Origin: JBKJZO01 sp046715235 | GTDB lineage: Bacteria; Actinomycetota; Actinomycetes; BP-191 | DNA: 15,272 bases | NCBI GenBank assembly: GCA_046715235.1 | Contig: JBKJZO010000188.1 | Coordinates: 1 to 15,272 of the forward strand | Direction of reading: 5' to 3' | Shown here: positions 6,604 through 13,172 of the stretch, piece by piece | Numbering within the stretch: position 1 is the first letter of the stretch | Layout: every line of letters starts with the position of its first letter | Program-made: the position numbers and the translations under genes | The notes under the pieces: generated by a model | What the model was told of the DNA's origin: nothing | What the model saw: only the letters and a program-made list of their open reading frames with translations | Databases searched by the model: none

Positions 6604-7017
6604 TCAGGGGGCTGCCAGCCTCTCGAGGGGCTGCCCGGTCACCGCGGAGATGATCCCGAAATCCTTGTCCACGTGGAGAACGATCAGTCCGGCCAGTTCG
6701 GCGGTTGCCGCGACGATCAGATCGGGGATCGACGGCGCTCGCCGATGACCCTGGTCCGCGAGGAGCATCTGGACCTCGAGCGCCCGATTTTCGGTCGCGG
6801 GTGTCTGATACTCCAGCGGCATCGAGCTGAGTGGCGCGGCGCGCAGCGCTTTGCGCAGATCTGCGCCGGGCCGAGCTGAGTACCCCACCTCAAGCCGAGT
6901 GACTGTGGCGATGCGGACGAGACCGCGTTCGATCCGTTCGGCCCAGTTGCGCGCATCCGGACTTGCGGCGAGGCGCACGAGTGCGGAGGCGTCGATGAGC
7001 CAATCGGTCACGGCCAC
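6604..7017 (-). CDS. vapC: VapC toxin (PIN-domain ribonuclease)
   Basis: 137 residues with the PIN-domain acidic residues in the right order: Asp9 (WLIDASALVRL), Glu43 (TVTRLEVGY), Asp99 (PSIPDLIVAATA) and Asp117/Asp119 (LHVDKDF). Family knowledge: VapC toxins are Mg-dependent endoribonucleases that cut specific tRNAs or rRNA and stop translation. The gene follows vapB with a 10-nt overlap (7008-7017) and converges on hipA. All expected catalytic residues are present, so it should be active. Confidence 0.93.
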   Translation of the reverse strand: MAVTDWLIDASALVRLAASPDARNWAERIERGLVRIATVTRLEVGYSARPGADLRKALRAAPLSSMPLEYQTPATENRALEVQMLLADQGHRRAPSIPDLIVAATAELAGLIVLHVDKDFGIISAVTGQPLERLAAP

Positions 7018-7229
7018 GCGCCCTTCATCGCCTCAGGGTCAGCGAGGTCGCTGAACGTCTCGGCAAACGCAGCCAGATCGGCCACAGTGACCGGAGCCAG
7101 CCCAATCGAGGCCTCTTGTGCCATCCGGCGACGCAAGAATTCGCTGCGGGAGAGGCCGAGGCGGGCGGCCCGTTCGTCAAGCGCGGCGACGACGTCGTCA
7201 GGCACATCGCGCACGAGGATGTCCGTCAT
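7008..7229 (-). CDS. vapB: VapB ribbon-helix-helix antitoxin
   Basis: 73 residues. The start (MTDILVRDVPDDVVAALDERA) gives the RHH strand and first helix, and LGLSRSEFLRRRMAQEA the second. The C-terminal part (ADLAAFAETFSDLADPEAM) is the expected toxin-binding segment. AGGAGG at 7236-7241 (on the minus strand) lies 6 nt upstream of the ATG, an optimal ribosome binding site. vapC follows with a 10-nt overlap, which fits coupled synthesis and autoregulation. The gene diverges from the LacI-type regulator across about 200 nt. Confidence 0.92.
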   Translation of the reverse strand: MTDILVRDVPDDVVAALDERAARLGLSRSEFLRRRMAQEASIGLAPVTVADLAAFAETFSDLADPEAMKGAWP

Positions 7230-7240
7230 CGTAAACCTCC

Positions 7241-7255
7241 TGATATCTCATGATA
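7241..7255. promoter_or_regulatory. vapBC operator/-10 candidate
   Basis: TGATA occurs at 7241-7245 and 7251-7255, 10 bp apart. The overlapping TATC-TCAT-GATA is an inverted repeat. Read on the minus strand, TATCAT (7255-7250) could be a -10 box. Position directly upstream of the vapB ribosome binding site suits an RHH operator. No clear -35 box was found. Confidence 0.4.
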
Positions 7256-7321
7256 GCCGCCTCAGCAGTGGAGGGGTTGACAAACGGCGCATCTGCCCTC
7301 AATCTGACCTGAATCCGCCAC

Positions 7322-7368
7322 TGACATCGATAGACATTCAGACAAGGTCCTCTTTGACATCGATGTCA
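7322..7368. promoter_or_regulatory. Two LacI-type operator candidates
   Basis: TGACATCGATGTCA at 7355-7368 is a perfect 14-bp palindrome with a central CpG, the form typical of LacI-family operators. TGACATCGAT is repeated at 7322-7331 with a degenerate right arm (AGACA). The two start 33 bp apart, about three helical turns, so dimers would face the same side. They lie upstream of the regulator gene and suggest autoregulation. Confidence 0.55.
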
Positions 7369-7433
7369 TGGCACGGACACAACGCGGGCCAGGCACCAGC
7401 GCGCGTCGACCGGGACGTCTGGAAGGAACGCCG

Positions 7434-8492
7434 ATGTTGAGGCCGTTGTCCACTCCGACGCTGCGCGATGTCGCGACCGCGGCGGGGGTGAGCACCAAGA
7501 CGGTGTCGCGGGTGCTCAACGACGATCCGCTCGTGGCCTTACCCACGCGGCAGCACGTTCAGGAAGTGATCGCCAGCCTGGGCTACCGGCCCGACCCGCT
7601 CGCCCGCTCGCTGCGCAAAGGCAGCGACGACACCGTCGGCGTAGTCGTCGACGCCATCGAGGACCCGTTCTTCGCCCGAGCCGCGTCCGCGACCGAACGC
7701 ATCGCGCTCGACTACGGCATCACCGTGATCATCGCGAGCACTCACCGCCGACCGGATCGCGAGCAGACGATCATCGGGGAGCTGATCCAGCGCCGAGTCG
7801 CTGGTCTCATCATCGCGTCGATCGACGACGACCATCAGTACCTGTCGCCGTACGCCGACTCGCTCGTTTTCATCGACCGCGAACCCCGGCAGCTCGAAGC
7901 TGACGCCGTCCTCGTCGACGATCGTGCTGCGGCGCGGCAGGCCGTCGCGCATCTCATCAGTCACGGACATCGCCGCATCGCGTACGTCGGCGACGTGCTG
8001 GAGATCCAGACCTCCAGGGACCGCCTGCGCGGCTACGAGGAGGCGCTCGCGGCGGCGTCCATCCATGTGGACCCGGCGCTGGTGCACCCGCGCTGCCCCA
8101 CCCCCGCCGAGTCGAGCAAGGTGGCGCTGGAGCTGCTCGCTCTCGCAAACCCGCCTACCGCGATCTTCACGTCTCGGGCGCAGTGCTCCATCGGTGTGGT
8201 CCCCGTGCTGCACAGCCAGCGCCATACCGACATCGCGCTGGTCTCGTTTGGCGACTTCGACATGGCCAATTCACTGCGGCCTGCTATCACCGTGGTCGAT
8301 CACTCGCCGGAGGCCATCGGCCGGTTCGCGATGGAGCGACTCGTCAAACGGCTCGAAAACAGGGCGTTGCCGGCGGAGACGTTCCTGCTGCCGGTCAAGC
8401 TCATCCAGCGCGGGTCGGGCGAGCTGGCGCCGCTGGTGTCGCTGGCAATGCATCGCGGCCGCGGGCGATCAGATGCGGCCGGATCGTCATGA
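7434..8492 (+). CDS. LacI-family transcriptional regulator
   Basis: 352 residues from the ATG at 7434, preceded by GGAAGGA (7421-7427). The earlier ATG at 7368 overlaps the palindrome and is less likely. Residues 9-30 are the LacI helix-turn-helix (TLRDVATAAGVSTKTVSRVLND), followed by the hinge (LGYRPDPLARSLRKG). The periplasmic-binding-protein-like sensor domain follows, with GVVVDAIEDPFF, LISHGHRRIAYVG, RLRGYEEAL and ALVSFGDFDMA. It is full length and apparently intact. Members bind sugars or nucleosides and control catabolic operons, but no transporter or enzyme lies nearby, so its ligand and targets are unknown. The stop codon overlaps a following small frame by ATGA. Confidence 0.92.
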   Translation: MLRPLSTPTLRDVATAAGVSTKTVSRVLNDDPLVALPTRQHVQEVIASLGYRPDPLARSLRKGSDDTVGVVVDAIEDPFFARAASATERIALDYGITVIIASTHRRPDREQTIIGELIQRRVAGLIIASIDDDHQYLSPYADSLVFIDREPRQLEADAVLVDDRAAARQAVAHLISHGHRRIAYVGDVLEIQTSRDRLRGYEEALAAASIHVDPALVHPRCPTPAESSKVALELLALANPPTAIFTSRAQCSIGVVPVLHSQRHTDIALVSFGDFDMANSLRPAITVVDHSPEAIGRFAMERLVKRLENRALPAETFLLPVKLIQRGSGELAPLVSLAMHRGRGRSDAAGSS

Positions 8493-8758
8493 ACTCCAAC
8501 CCCCGCCTTGGTTCAGGACGATCCGAGGCCCTTCGCCGCATTGAGCCTGATGATGTGGTGACCATGCTGACGCCAATCCTGTATCGCATGGCGATGGCGG
8601 CCGGAACCAACGAGCTGGCCGAAGAGCCCGTGCCCGCGCGGCCCCTGTCGATGACGCCGAGCCTGCTGCCCGATCGCGACAGCGAGACGGAACACGAAAA
8701 CCCCGAGCTGGGCCCGCACCACGGCTGTCGGCTAGGCCGGCACTTCGCCGAAGACTGA
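8489..8758 (+). CDS. Possible small protein coupled to the LacI regulator
   Basis: 89 codons from an ATG overlapping the regulator's stop (ATGA at 8489-8492). The N-terminal half (RRIEPDDVVTMLTPILYRMA) could form a helix; the C-terminal half is acidic and Pro-rich with a late Cys/His pair. I recognise no family and it may be spurious. If it is not real, 8493-8803 holds no recognisable gene: the minus-strand frames there are low-complexity, Arg-rich shadows. Confidence 0.25.
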   Translation: MNSNPRLGSGRSEALRRIEPDDVVTMLTPILYRMAMAAGTNELAEEPVPARPLSMTPSLLPDRDSETEHENPELGPHHGCRLGRHFAED

Positions 8759-8803
8759 CGCGACGGCTACAGCGCACAGGGCGGGGGCATCCCCCCGGCA
8801 CGG

Positions 8804-9013
8804 TCAGCGACGGGCCTGCCGCATGACCTCGACGTCAGTGATGTCCGGTCCAACGCCAAGCGTGTAGGGGCCGTCGAGCAATGCCTCGAGCCGCCGTTGC
8901 CGGTTTGCGACGAATCCGAGCGCGGCGTTGACAGTGTCTTCCATCGTCGTTGTTCCGAGCTCGCGCGCAGCTAGCGCTAGGGCTTCGTCGTCAACGTCGA
9001 TCAGTGACTTCAT
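8804..9013 (-). CDS. Orphan VapB-family antitoxin
   Basis: 69 residues. MKSLIDVDDEALALAARELGTTTMEDTVNAAL matches the VapB/DUF2191 type of antitoxin (strand, helix, then the TTxxDTVN segment). The C-terminal half (QRRLEALLDGPY and beyond) would bind a PIN toxin. No PIN-domain gene follows in its direction (8800-8490) or precedes it, so the toxin is missing. No Shine-Dalgarno sequence precedes the ATG. TAGTCT on the minus strand (9026-9021) lies 7 nt before the ATG, where a -10 box would give a leaderless transcript. It may neutralise a toxin elsewhere or be a remnant. Confidence 0.75.
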   Translation of the reverse strand: MKSLIDVDDEALALAARELGTTTMEDTVNAALGFVANRQRRLEALLDGPYTLGVGPDITDVEVMRQARR

Positions 9014-9060
9014 AGAATTGAGACTAGCCCCGATCCGAGGGTCCTCAGGCAGGAGTGGAA

Positions 9061-9189
9061 GTGTTGCGCGACGACGTGCTCGACGCGGTCTACGCAGAAC
9101 TTGCGCGCACCTTCAACGCTGCCGAGCGAGCTGCTGAGCGCCGCGCCGCAAGGAAGCGGTACGTCGAGCGCGCCGACCGCGCGCGGTGA
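9061..9189 (+). CDS. Small charged protein, 42 aa
   Basis: GTG start with AGGAG at 9051-9055 and a 5-nt spacer. It encodes MLRDDVLDAVYAELARTFNA followed by a strongly basic Arg/Ala/Glu helix ending in RADRAR. It diverges from the orphan antitoxin. The good ribosome binding site and high GC at third positions support translation, but no family is recognised. It is probably a single amphipathic helix. Confidence 0.4.
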   Translation: MLRDDVLDAVYAELARTFNAAERAAERRAARKRYVERADRAR

Positions 9190-9239
9190 GCGTCGCGCTG
9201 CCTGAATGCTGCGCCGGCCGCGCAGTAGTAGTAGTACGG

Positions 9240-10049
9240 CTATGTCGCGGGGCGGTTGCGAACTACAGTGCCCCGGTCCCAGACCAGCGGACGGAGCTGT
9301 TCCGGCGGGACCGGCACCGTCACCCCGGCGAGCGTCTCCTTACGAGCGATGCGCGCCGCTGACACTCGGCTCTGGTAGTCGGCGAAGACCTGGACTTCGC
9401 CCTCCTGCAAGCCGATCTCGGTGTAGTCCATGCCGCGCACCGACCAGTCGCCCAGCCGGTGAACTGCGACAGCGTGGGACCGAAATGATTCACGGGCGGC
9501 CGACAGAACCAGCAGGCCTCCGATGCGTTCGATGCGTGCTCTCAGAGTCCACGGGCCGACCCACTGATGCCGTCGCTCGCCGGTCGGCAACGCAGCCCAT
9601 TCGCGCGATTTCTCGACGGCCGGTTCGAGGCCATGCGTACTCCGACGGACGGTGCCGGCCGGATTGGTCGACAGAGGCAATCGCTGCCGCAGCTGTCGCG
9701 CGGCCTGTGCGCGCAGCCCGGTGAGATGCGTCGGCAGCAGCACAATCGGATCGGCTGGCTCCGCGTCGAATGGGTTGGGATCGAGAAAAGGGCGATCGAT
9801 CAGAACGAGCGTGCCTTCGGCTCTCTGGTAGGACAGCCCCCACAGCAGTCGCCCGAGGAGCCGAGCCCCGTGCCAGTCGGACAAGATGTGCCACGTCTCG
9901 TGGAAATAGTTGGTGCTGAACCGGCTGTCTGTTCCCGGGCGCAGAGTGATCACCGTGTAAGGGCGACCGTCGAGCCGCACTTCATGACGGTGCAGCTTCA
10001 GGCGGTTGTCGACCCGCGTCGCTGCGTCGGGACGCGGAGTGTCGCTCAC
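9240..10049 (-). CDS. Uncharacterised protein, 269 aa, with HExxH-like motif
   Basis: GTG start at 10047-10049, with AGGAGGA at 10058-10064 giving an 8-nt spacer. I do not recognise the family. There is no signal peptide or membrane segment. Residues 50-61 (HETWHILSDWHG) carry His50, Glu51, His54 and His60, the spacing of the metzincin zinc site HExxHxxGxxH, but with Ser in place of the Gly. The rest is mixed alpha/beta: ADPIVLLPTHLTGLRAQAAR, then a Trp-rich middle (WVGPWTLRARIERIGGLLVLSA) and a basic C-terminus (WDRGTVVRNRPAT). The gene follows the VWA operon on the same strand after about 140 nt, and the strong ribosome binding site suggests it is separately expressed. The zinc-site idea is weak. 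Confidence 0.75.
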   Translation of the reverse strand: MSDTPRPDAATRVDNRLKLHRHEVRLDGRPYTVITLRPGTDSRFSTNYFHETWHILSDWHGARLLGRLLWGLSYQRAEGTLVLIDRPFLDPNPFDAEPADPIVLLPTHLTGLRAQAARQLRQRLPLSTNPAGTVRRSTHGLEPAVEKSREWAALPTGERRHQWVGPWTLRARIERIGGLLVLSAARESFRSHAVAVHRLGDWSVRGMDYTEIGLQEGEVQVFADYQSRVSAARIARKETLAGVTVPVPPEQLRPLVWDRGTVVRNRPAT

Positions 10050-10079
10050 CTCACCACTCCTCCTGCTCCGGAACCCAAT

Positions 10080-10093
10080 GCGGGGAGCCCCGC
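10080..10093. terminator. GC-rich hairpin downstream of the VWA operon
   Basis: GCGGGGAGCCCCGC is a perfect 14-bp palindrome lying between the end of the second VWA gene (10190) and the ribosome binding site of the next minus-strand gene. As RNA it gives a stem of five G-C pairs with a four-base loop and no U-tract. It could be a terminator or a protein-binding site. Confidence 0.3.
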
Positions 10094-10189
10094 CACTACT
10101 GACAGATTGTGTTCGAATTCTGAGCCCTGCTGAGCGTGGCCTGCGTGCACTATCGGTCAGAAGTCGGGGCTTCCCGCCGCCAGAGCGCG

Positions 10190-11290
10190 TCAGGTGGGGA
10201 AGGCGGTCCAGCGGGCGGCCGCCCAGACGCTGCCGAGCAGCAGCAGAGCGGCCAGCCCGACCAAGCCGACGCTGATCTCGACGTCCCGTTTCTGCACCTC
10301 GACCTGACGCGGGAGGTCCGCGAGGACGCTCTGCAACTGCTCGGCGTCGTTCGCCGAGAAGTAGGCACCGCCGGTGATGGTCGCGACCTCCTTCAGGGTC
10401 GCTTCGTCCGCGACCAGGAAGTTGCGCCTTCCGCCGCCAGGACCGCCGCCCCCGCGGAAGTTGTTGAACTGCTCACCGCCGAGCTGCTTCGCGCTGCAGA
10501 CCATCGTCGTCGGGTTCCGGGTCCCGAAGCCGATCGCGTAGACCCGCACCCCGCGCGCGGCGGCTTGCTCGGCCGCCTCCACGGGCTCGATGCCGCGGTT
10601 GCTGGCGCCGTCGGTGAGCACTACGACGATCTCCGGCGCGAACGAGCCGGGCGGCAGCGACGGCGTACCAGAGTCCGAACCGGCCGGCGGGCCTGAGTCG
10701 GATCCGCCTGGCTCGTCGAACTCACCGTCGTCGGCCCGCGCGACATCGGGGTTGATCTCCGCGATGGCGTCGACGGACTTGAGGATCGCGGCGCCGATCG
10801 CGGTGCCGCGTCCGGTCGTCAGCGAGTCGATGGTGTCCAGCAGCTCGTCCCGGTTGGTGGTCGGGGACACGGCTGTTTCTGCGAACCCCGAGAACACGAC
10901 GAGTCCGATGCGCGTGCTGGAGGGCTGGTTACGCACGAAATCGCGTACGGCGGCCTGTGCGGCCGTGAGCCGGTTGGGGTCGACATCGGTCGCGCACATC
11001 GACCCCGACACGTCCAAGGCCAGCATCAACGTCGACCCGGACACCGGCACGTCCGTGCGGATCTGCGGGCGGGCGGCCGCCGCGCCGAGGCTGGCCAGGA
11101 CGCCGAGCAGCAAGGCGAAGGGCACATGCCGCCGCCATGCCGATCGCGGCGGAGCCGCTGCCCGGATGAGGGCGACGCTGGAGTAGGCAACAGCGCGCCG
11201 GCGACGTCGCCGGATCCGCCACACGTAGGCGCCGACAAGCGCGGGCAGCACGAGGAGGGAGAGCAGGACGAGCGGCCACTCGAAGCCCAT
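10190..11290 (-). CDS. Membrane-anchored VWA-domain protein, BatB-like
   Basis: 366 residues. It has an N-terminal membrane segment (about 5-24), a basic loop, a second segment (about 55-73), then a VWA domain with MIDAS DVSGSM (Asp93, Ser95, Ser97) and LTDG (Asp227). A C-terminal membrane segment lies at about 341-357. Family knowledge: the VWA domain binds a metal-dependent ligand and works with a MoxR ATPase. Compared with its upstream paralogue it carries a Gly/Ser/Pro/Asp linker at about 183-217 and a Gly-rich insertion at about 267-290 (GGEQFNN, then GGGGPGGG), both probably disordered loops. It starts 2 nt after the preceding gene's stop codon, so translation is likely coupled, and it is the last gene of the operon. 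Confidence 0.9.
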   Translation of the reverse strand: MGFEWPLVLLSLLVLPALVGAYVWRIRRRRRRAVAYSSVALIRAAAPPRSAWRRHVPFALLLGVLASLGAAAARPQIRTDVPVSGSTLMLALDVSGSMCATDVDPNRLTAAQAAVRDFVRNQPSSTRIGLVVFSGFAETAVSPTTNRDELLDTIDSLTTGRGTAIGAAILKSVDAIAEINPDVARADDGEFDEPGGSDSGPPAGSDSGTPSLPPGSFAPEIVVVLTDGASNRGIEPVEAAEQAAARGVRVYAIGFGTRNPTTMVCSAKQLGGEQFNNFRGGGGPGGGRRNFLVADEATLKEVATITGGAYFSANDAEQLQSVLADLPRQVEVQKRDVEISVGLVGLAALLLLGSVWAAARWTAFPT

Positions 11291-11292
11291 CG

Positions 11293-12279
11293 CTACACCG
11301 CCCGTCCGAACCAGGCCAAGGACAGTCCGGTGCCCATGAGCAGGAGCACCGCAGCCGCGGCGGCCATCAATGCCGTGACTTCGATGTGCTCACCCTCGAA
11401 CGTCAGCGCCAGGTCGATCGACTCGTAGACCTTCGCCAACTCCGCTTCATCGGCGGCGTTGAAGTACTCCGCGTCAGTCATGGACGCGATCTCGCGCAGC
11501 ATCGGCTCGTCCAAGGCAGTGGCGACCTGGAAGCCGTCGATCTCGAGAACTGTGCCCTGGGGGCTGCCGAGCCCGATGGGATAGACCTTCACGCCCGCGG
11601 TCGACGCGATCTCGGCCATCGCGAGTGGGTCCGGTTCGACGTTGTTCTCGCCGTCCGAGAGCAGGATCACCGCGGCGGACCCGTAGTAGCCGAGGTTCTG
11701 GCCCTGCGGCTCGACGGAGTCGCTGGGTTCGTCGAGTTGCACGGTCTTGCCGGCGATCGCGCTCAGCGAGGTCTGCAGCCCGCGGGCAAGCGCCGTCGCG
11801 CCGGTGGGCCGCAGGCGATCGATCGCATCGAGCACGCGGGCCCGGTTGTCGGTGGGTTGCTGCGTGATCAGCCCGCTGCCGCTGAACGCCACTACGCCGA
11901 CCTTCACGGTCGCCGGCTGCCGCTCGACGAACGCCCGTGCCGCCGCCTTCGCGGCCTCCATCCGGGTCGGCGCCAGGTCGGTCGCGGCCATGCTGCCCGA
12001 CACGTCGAAGGCGAGGATGACCGTGCCTTCACGATGCGGGGTTGAGACGGTCGCTTCGGGGCGGGCAAGCGCGACGAACAGCAACGCGACTGCGATCAGG
12101 AACAGCACGGGGCCGACGTGTCGCCGCCGTCCCGACGAGACGTCGCCAGGTGCGACCAAGCCGAGCGCGGCCAATTCGGTACGCCGAGTGGTCCGGCGCC
12201 GGAGCAGCCGCCGGTAGGCCCGCACCAGCAACGGGACAGCGCCCAGGCTGAGCAACATCCAGGGCCACTGGAAACTCAT
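11293..12279 (-). CDS. Membrane-anchored VWA-domain protein, BatA-like
   Basis: 328 residues. Membrane segments lie at about 5-20, 56-72 and 302-322, with the VWA domain between the last two. MIDAS is DVSGSM (Asp92, Ser94, Ser96), followed by the Thr-containing TGATALARGL and SDGENN (Asp209). The domain would face outside if the first two segments form a hairpin. It overlaps the DUF58 gene by ATGA (12276-12279) and is followed 2 nt later by its paralogue; shared architecture suggests a tandem duplication. Family knowledge: BatA-like proteins act with MoxR and DUF58 proteins in envelope homeostasis or assembly of membrane complexes. The client here is unknown. Confidence 0.92.
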   Translation of the reverse strand: MSFQWPWMLLSLGAVPLLVRAYRRLLRRRTTRRTELAALGLVAPGDVSSGRRRHVGPVLFLIAVALLFVALARPEATVSTPHREGTVILAFDVSGSMAATDLAPTRMEAAKAAARAFVERQPATVKVGVVAFSGSGLITQQPTDNRARVLDAIDRLRPTGATALARGLQTSLSAIAGKTVQLDEPSDSVEPQGQNLGYYGSAAVILLSDGENNVEPDPLAMAEIASTAGVKVYPIGLGSPQGTVLEIDGFQVATALDEPMLREIASMTDAEYFNAADEAELAKVYESIDLALTFEGEHIEVTALMAAAAAVLLLMGTGLSLAWFGRAV

Positions 12280-13172
12280 CGCTGCCGCCTGCGCAGCTGC
12301 GAGATGCGGAACAACGCTCGCACCAGATCCTCATCGGTCGCGACCGTGAAGAGCTGCGTTCTCGCCGATCGCGCTCCAGCCGTCAACGCGGCCTGCCGCT
12401 CGTCGGCGGCATCGCGCAAGCGCCGCTGGAACCCCGCGTCGTCGGTGTCGACGAAGATCTGCTCGCCGGTCTCGGCGTCCTCGACGTAGATCATCCCGAC
12501 CGCGGGTAGCTCGAACTCGCGGCGGTCCACCACCTGTATGGCGACCACTTCGTGCTTGCGGGCCAGCTGCGCCAGCGGCTTCTCCCATCCGGGCTCGGTG
12601 ATGAAGTCCGAGATGACCACGACCAGCGAGCGGCGTCGCGCGATGCCGAACGCGGCGCGCAACGCCCCGGCAACGTCAGTGACGCCGGATGACTGCTCGC
12701 CGGTCGGCGTACGCATCAGCCGGTCGAGGATGCGCAGCACCTGGTTGCGCCCGTGCCCGGGCGGGATCGTCTCCTTCACTCCGTTGTCGAAAAGCACCGC
12801 ACCGACCCGGTTGCCTCCGCGCGACAGCAGCTGCGCCACTGTGGCGGCGACTTCGGTCAGTACGACGTGCTTGCGGCGTGCGACCGGGCCGAAGTCCATC
12901 GAGGGTGAGCAGTCGAGGACGAGCCACGCCGTGACCTCGCGGTCCTCGAGGTACTCGCGGACAAAGGGCGTGTCCATCCGGGCCGTGACGTTCCAGTCGA
13001 TGTGCCGCAGGTCGTCGCCCGCTTCGTATTCGCGGAGGTCGGCGACGTCAATGCCTGACCCCCGGAACAAGGTCCGGTAGTCGCCCTGCAGCCGCCCGTC
13101 GAGGCGGCGGATGACCCGCCACTCCAGCCGGCGCAATACGCGCTCGGGCGTTAGGGCTGCCGTGCCGGCCAT
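12276..13172 (-). CDS. DUF58 family protein (VWA-like)
   Basis: 298 residues with the DUF58 signature FRGSGIDVADLREYEAGDD, then RHIDWNVTAR (about residues 36-65). A degenerate VWA fold follows: MIDAS-like DCSPS (Asp87, Ser89, Ser91) and VVVISDF (Asp189). There is no membrane segment, so it is cytoplasmic. Family knowledge: DUF58 proteins accompany MoxR ATPases and probably bridge the ATPase to its VWA partners or clients. Its start lies inside the end of moxR (22-nt overlap) and its end overlaps the first VWA gene by ATGA, so all are co-translated. Both MIDAS-type motifs appear intact. Confidence 0.93.
   Translation of the reverse strand: MAGTAALTPERVLRRLEWRVIRRLDGRLQGDYRTLFRGSGIDVADLREYEAGDDLRHIDWNVTARMDTPFVREYLEDREVTAWLVLDCSPSMDFGPVARRKHVVLTEVAATVAQLLSRGGNRVGAVLFDNGVKETIPPGHGRNQVLRILDRLMRTPTGEQSSGVTDVAGALRAAFGIARRRSLVVVISDFITEPGWEKPLAQLARKHEVVAIQVVDRREFELPAVGMIYVEDAETGEQIFVDTDDAGFQRRLRDAADERQAALTAGARSARTQLFTVATDEDLVRALFRISQLRRRQR

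Noticed and set aside
7277..7282. Plus-strand TTGACA as a -35 box for the LacI gene
   Set aside because: The region 17 nt downstream (CAATCT) is a poor -10 box; no supported promoter could be assigned.
7539..8225. 228-codon minus-strand frame inside the LacI gene
   Set aside because: The plus strand carries an unambiguous full-length LacI-family protein.
9224..9236. AGT microsatellite (four units)
   Set aside because: Short, outside any gene, and not linked to a feature; probably chance.
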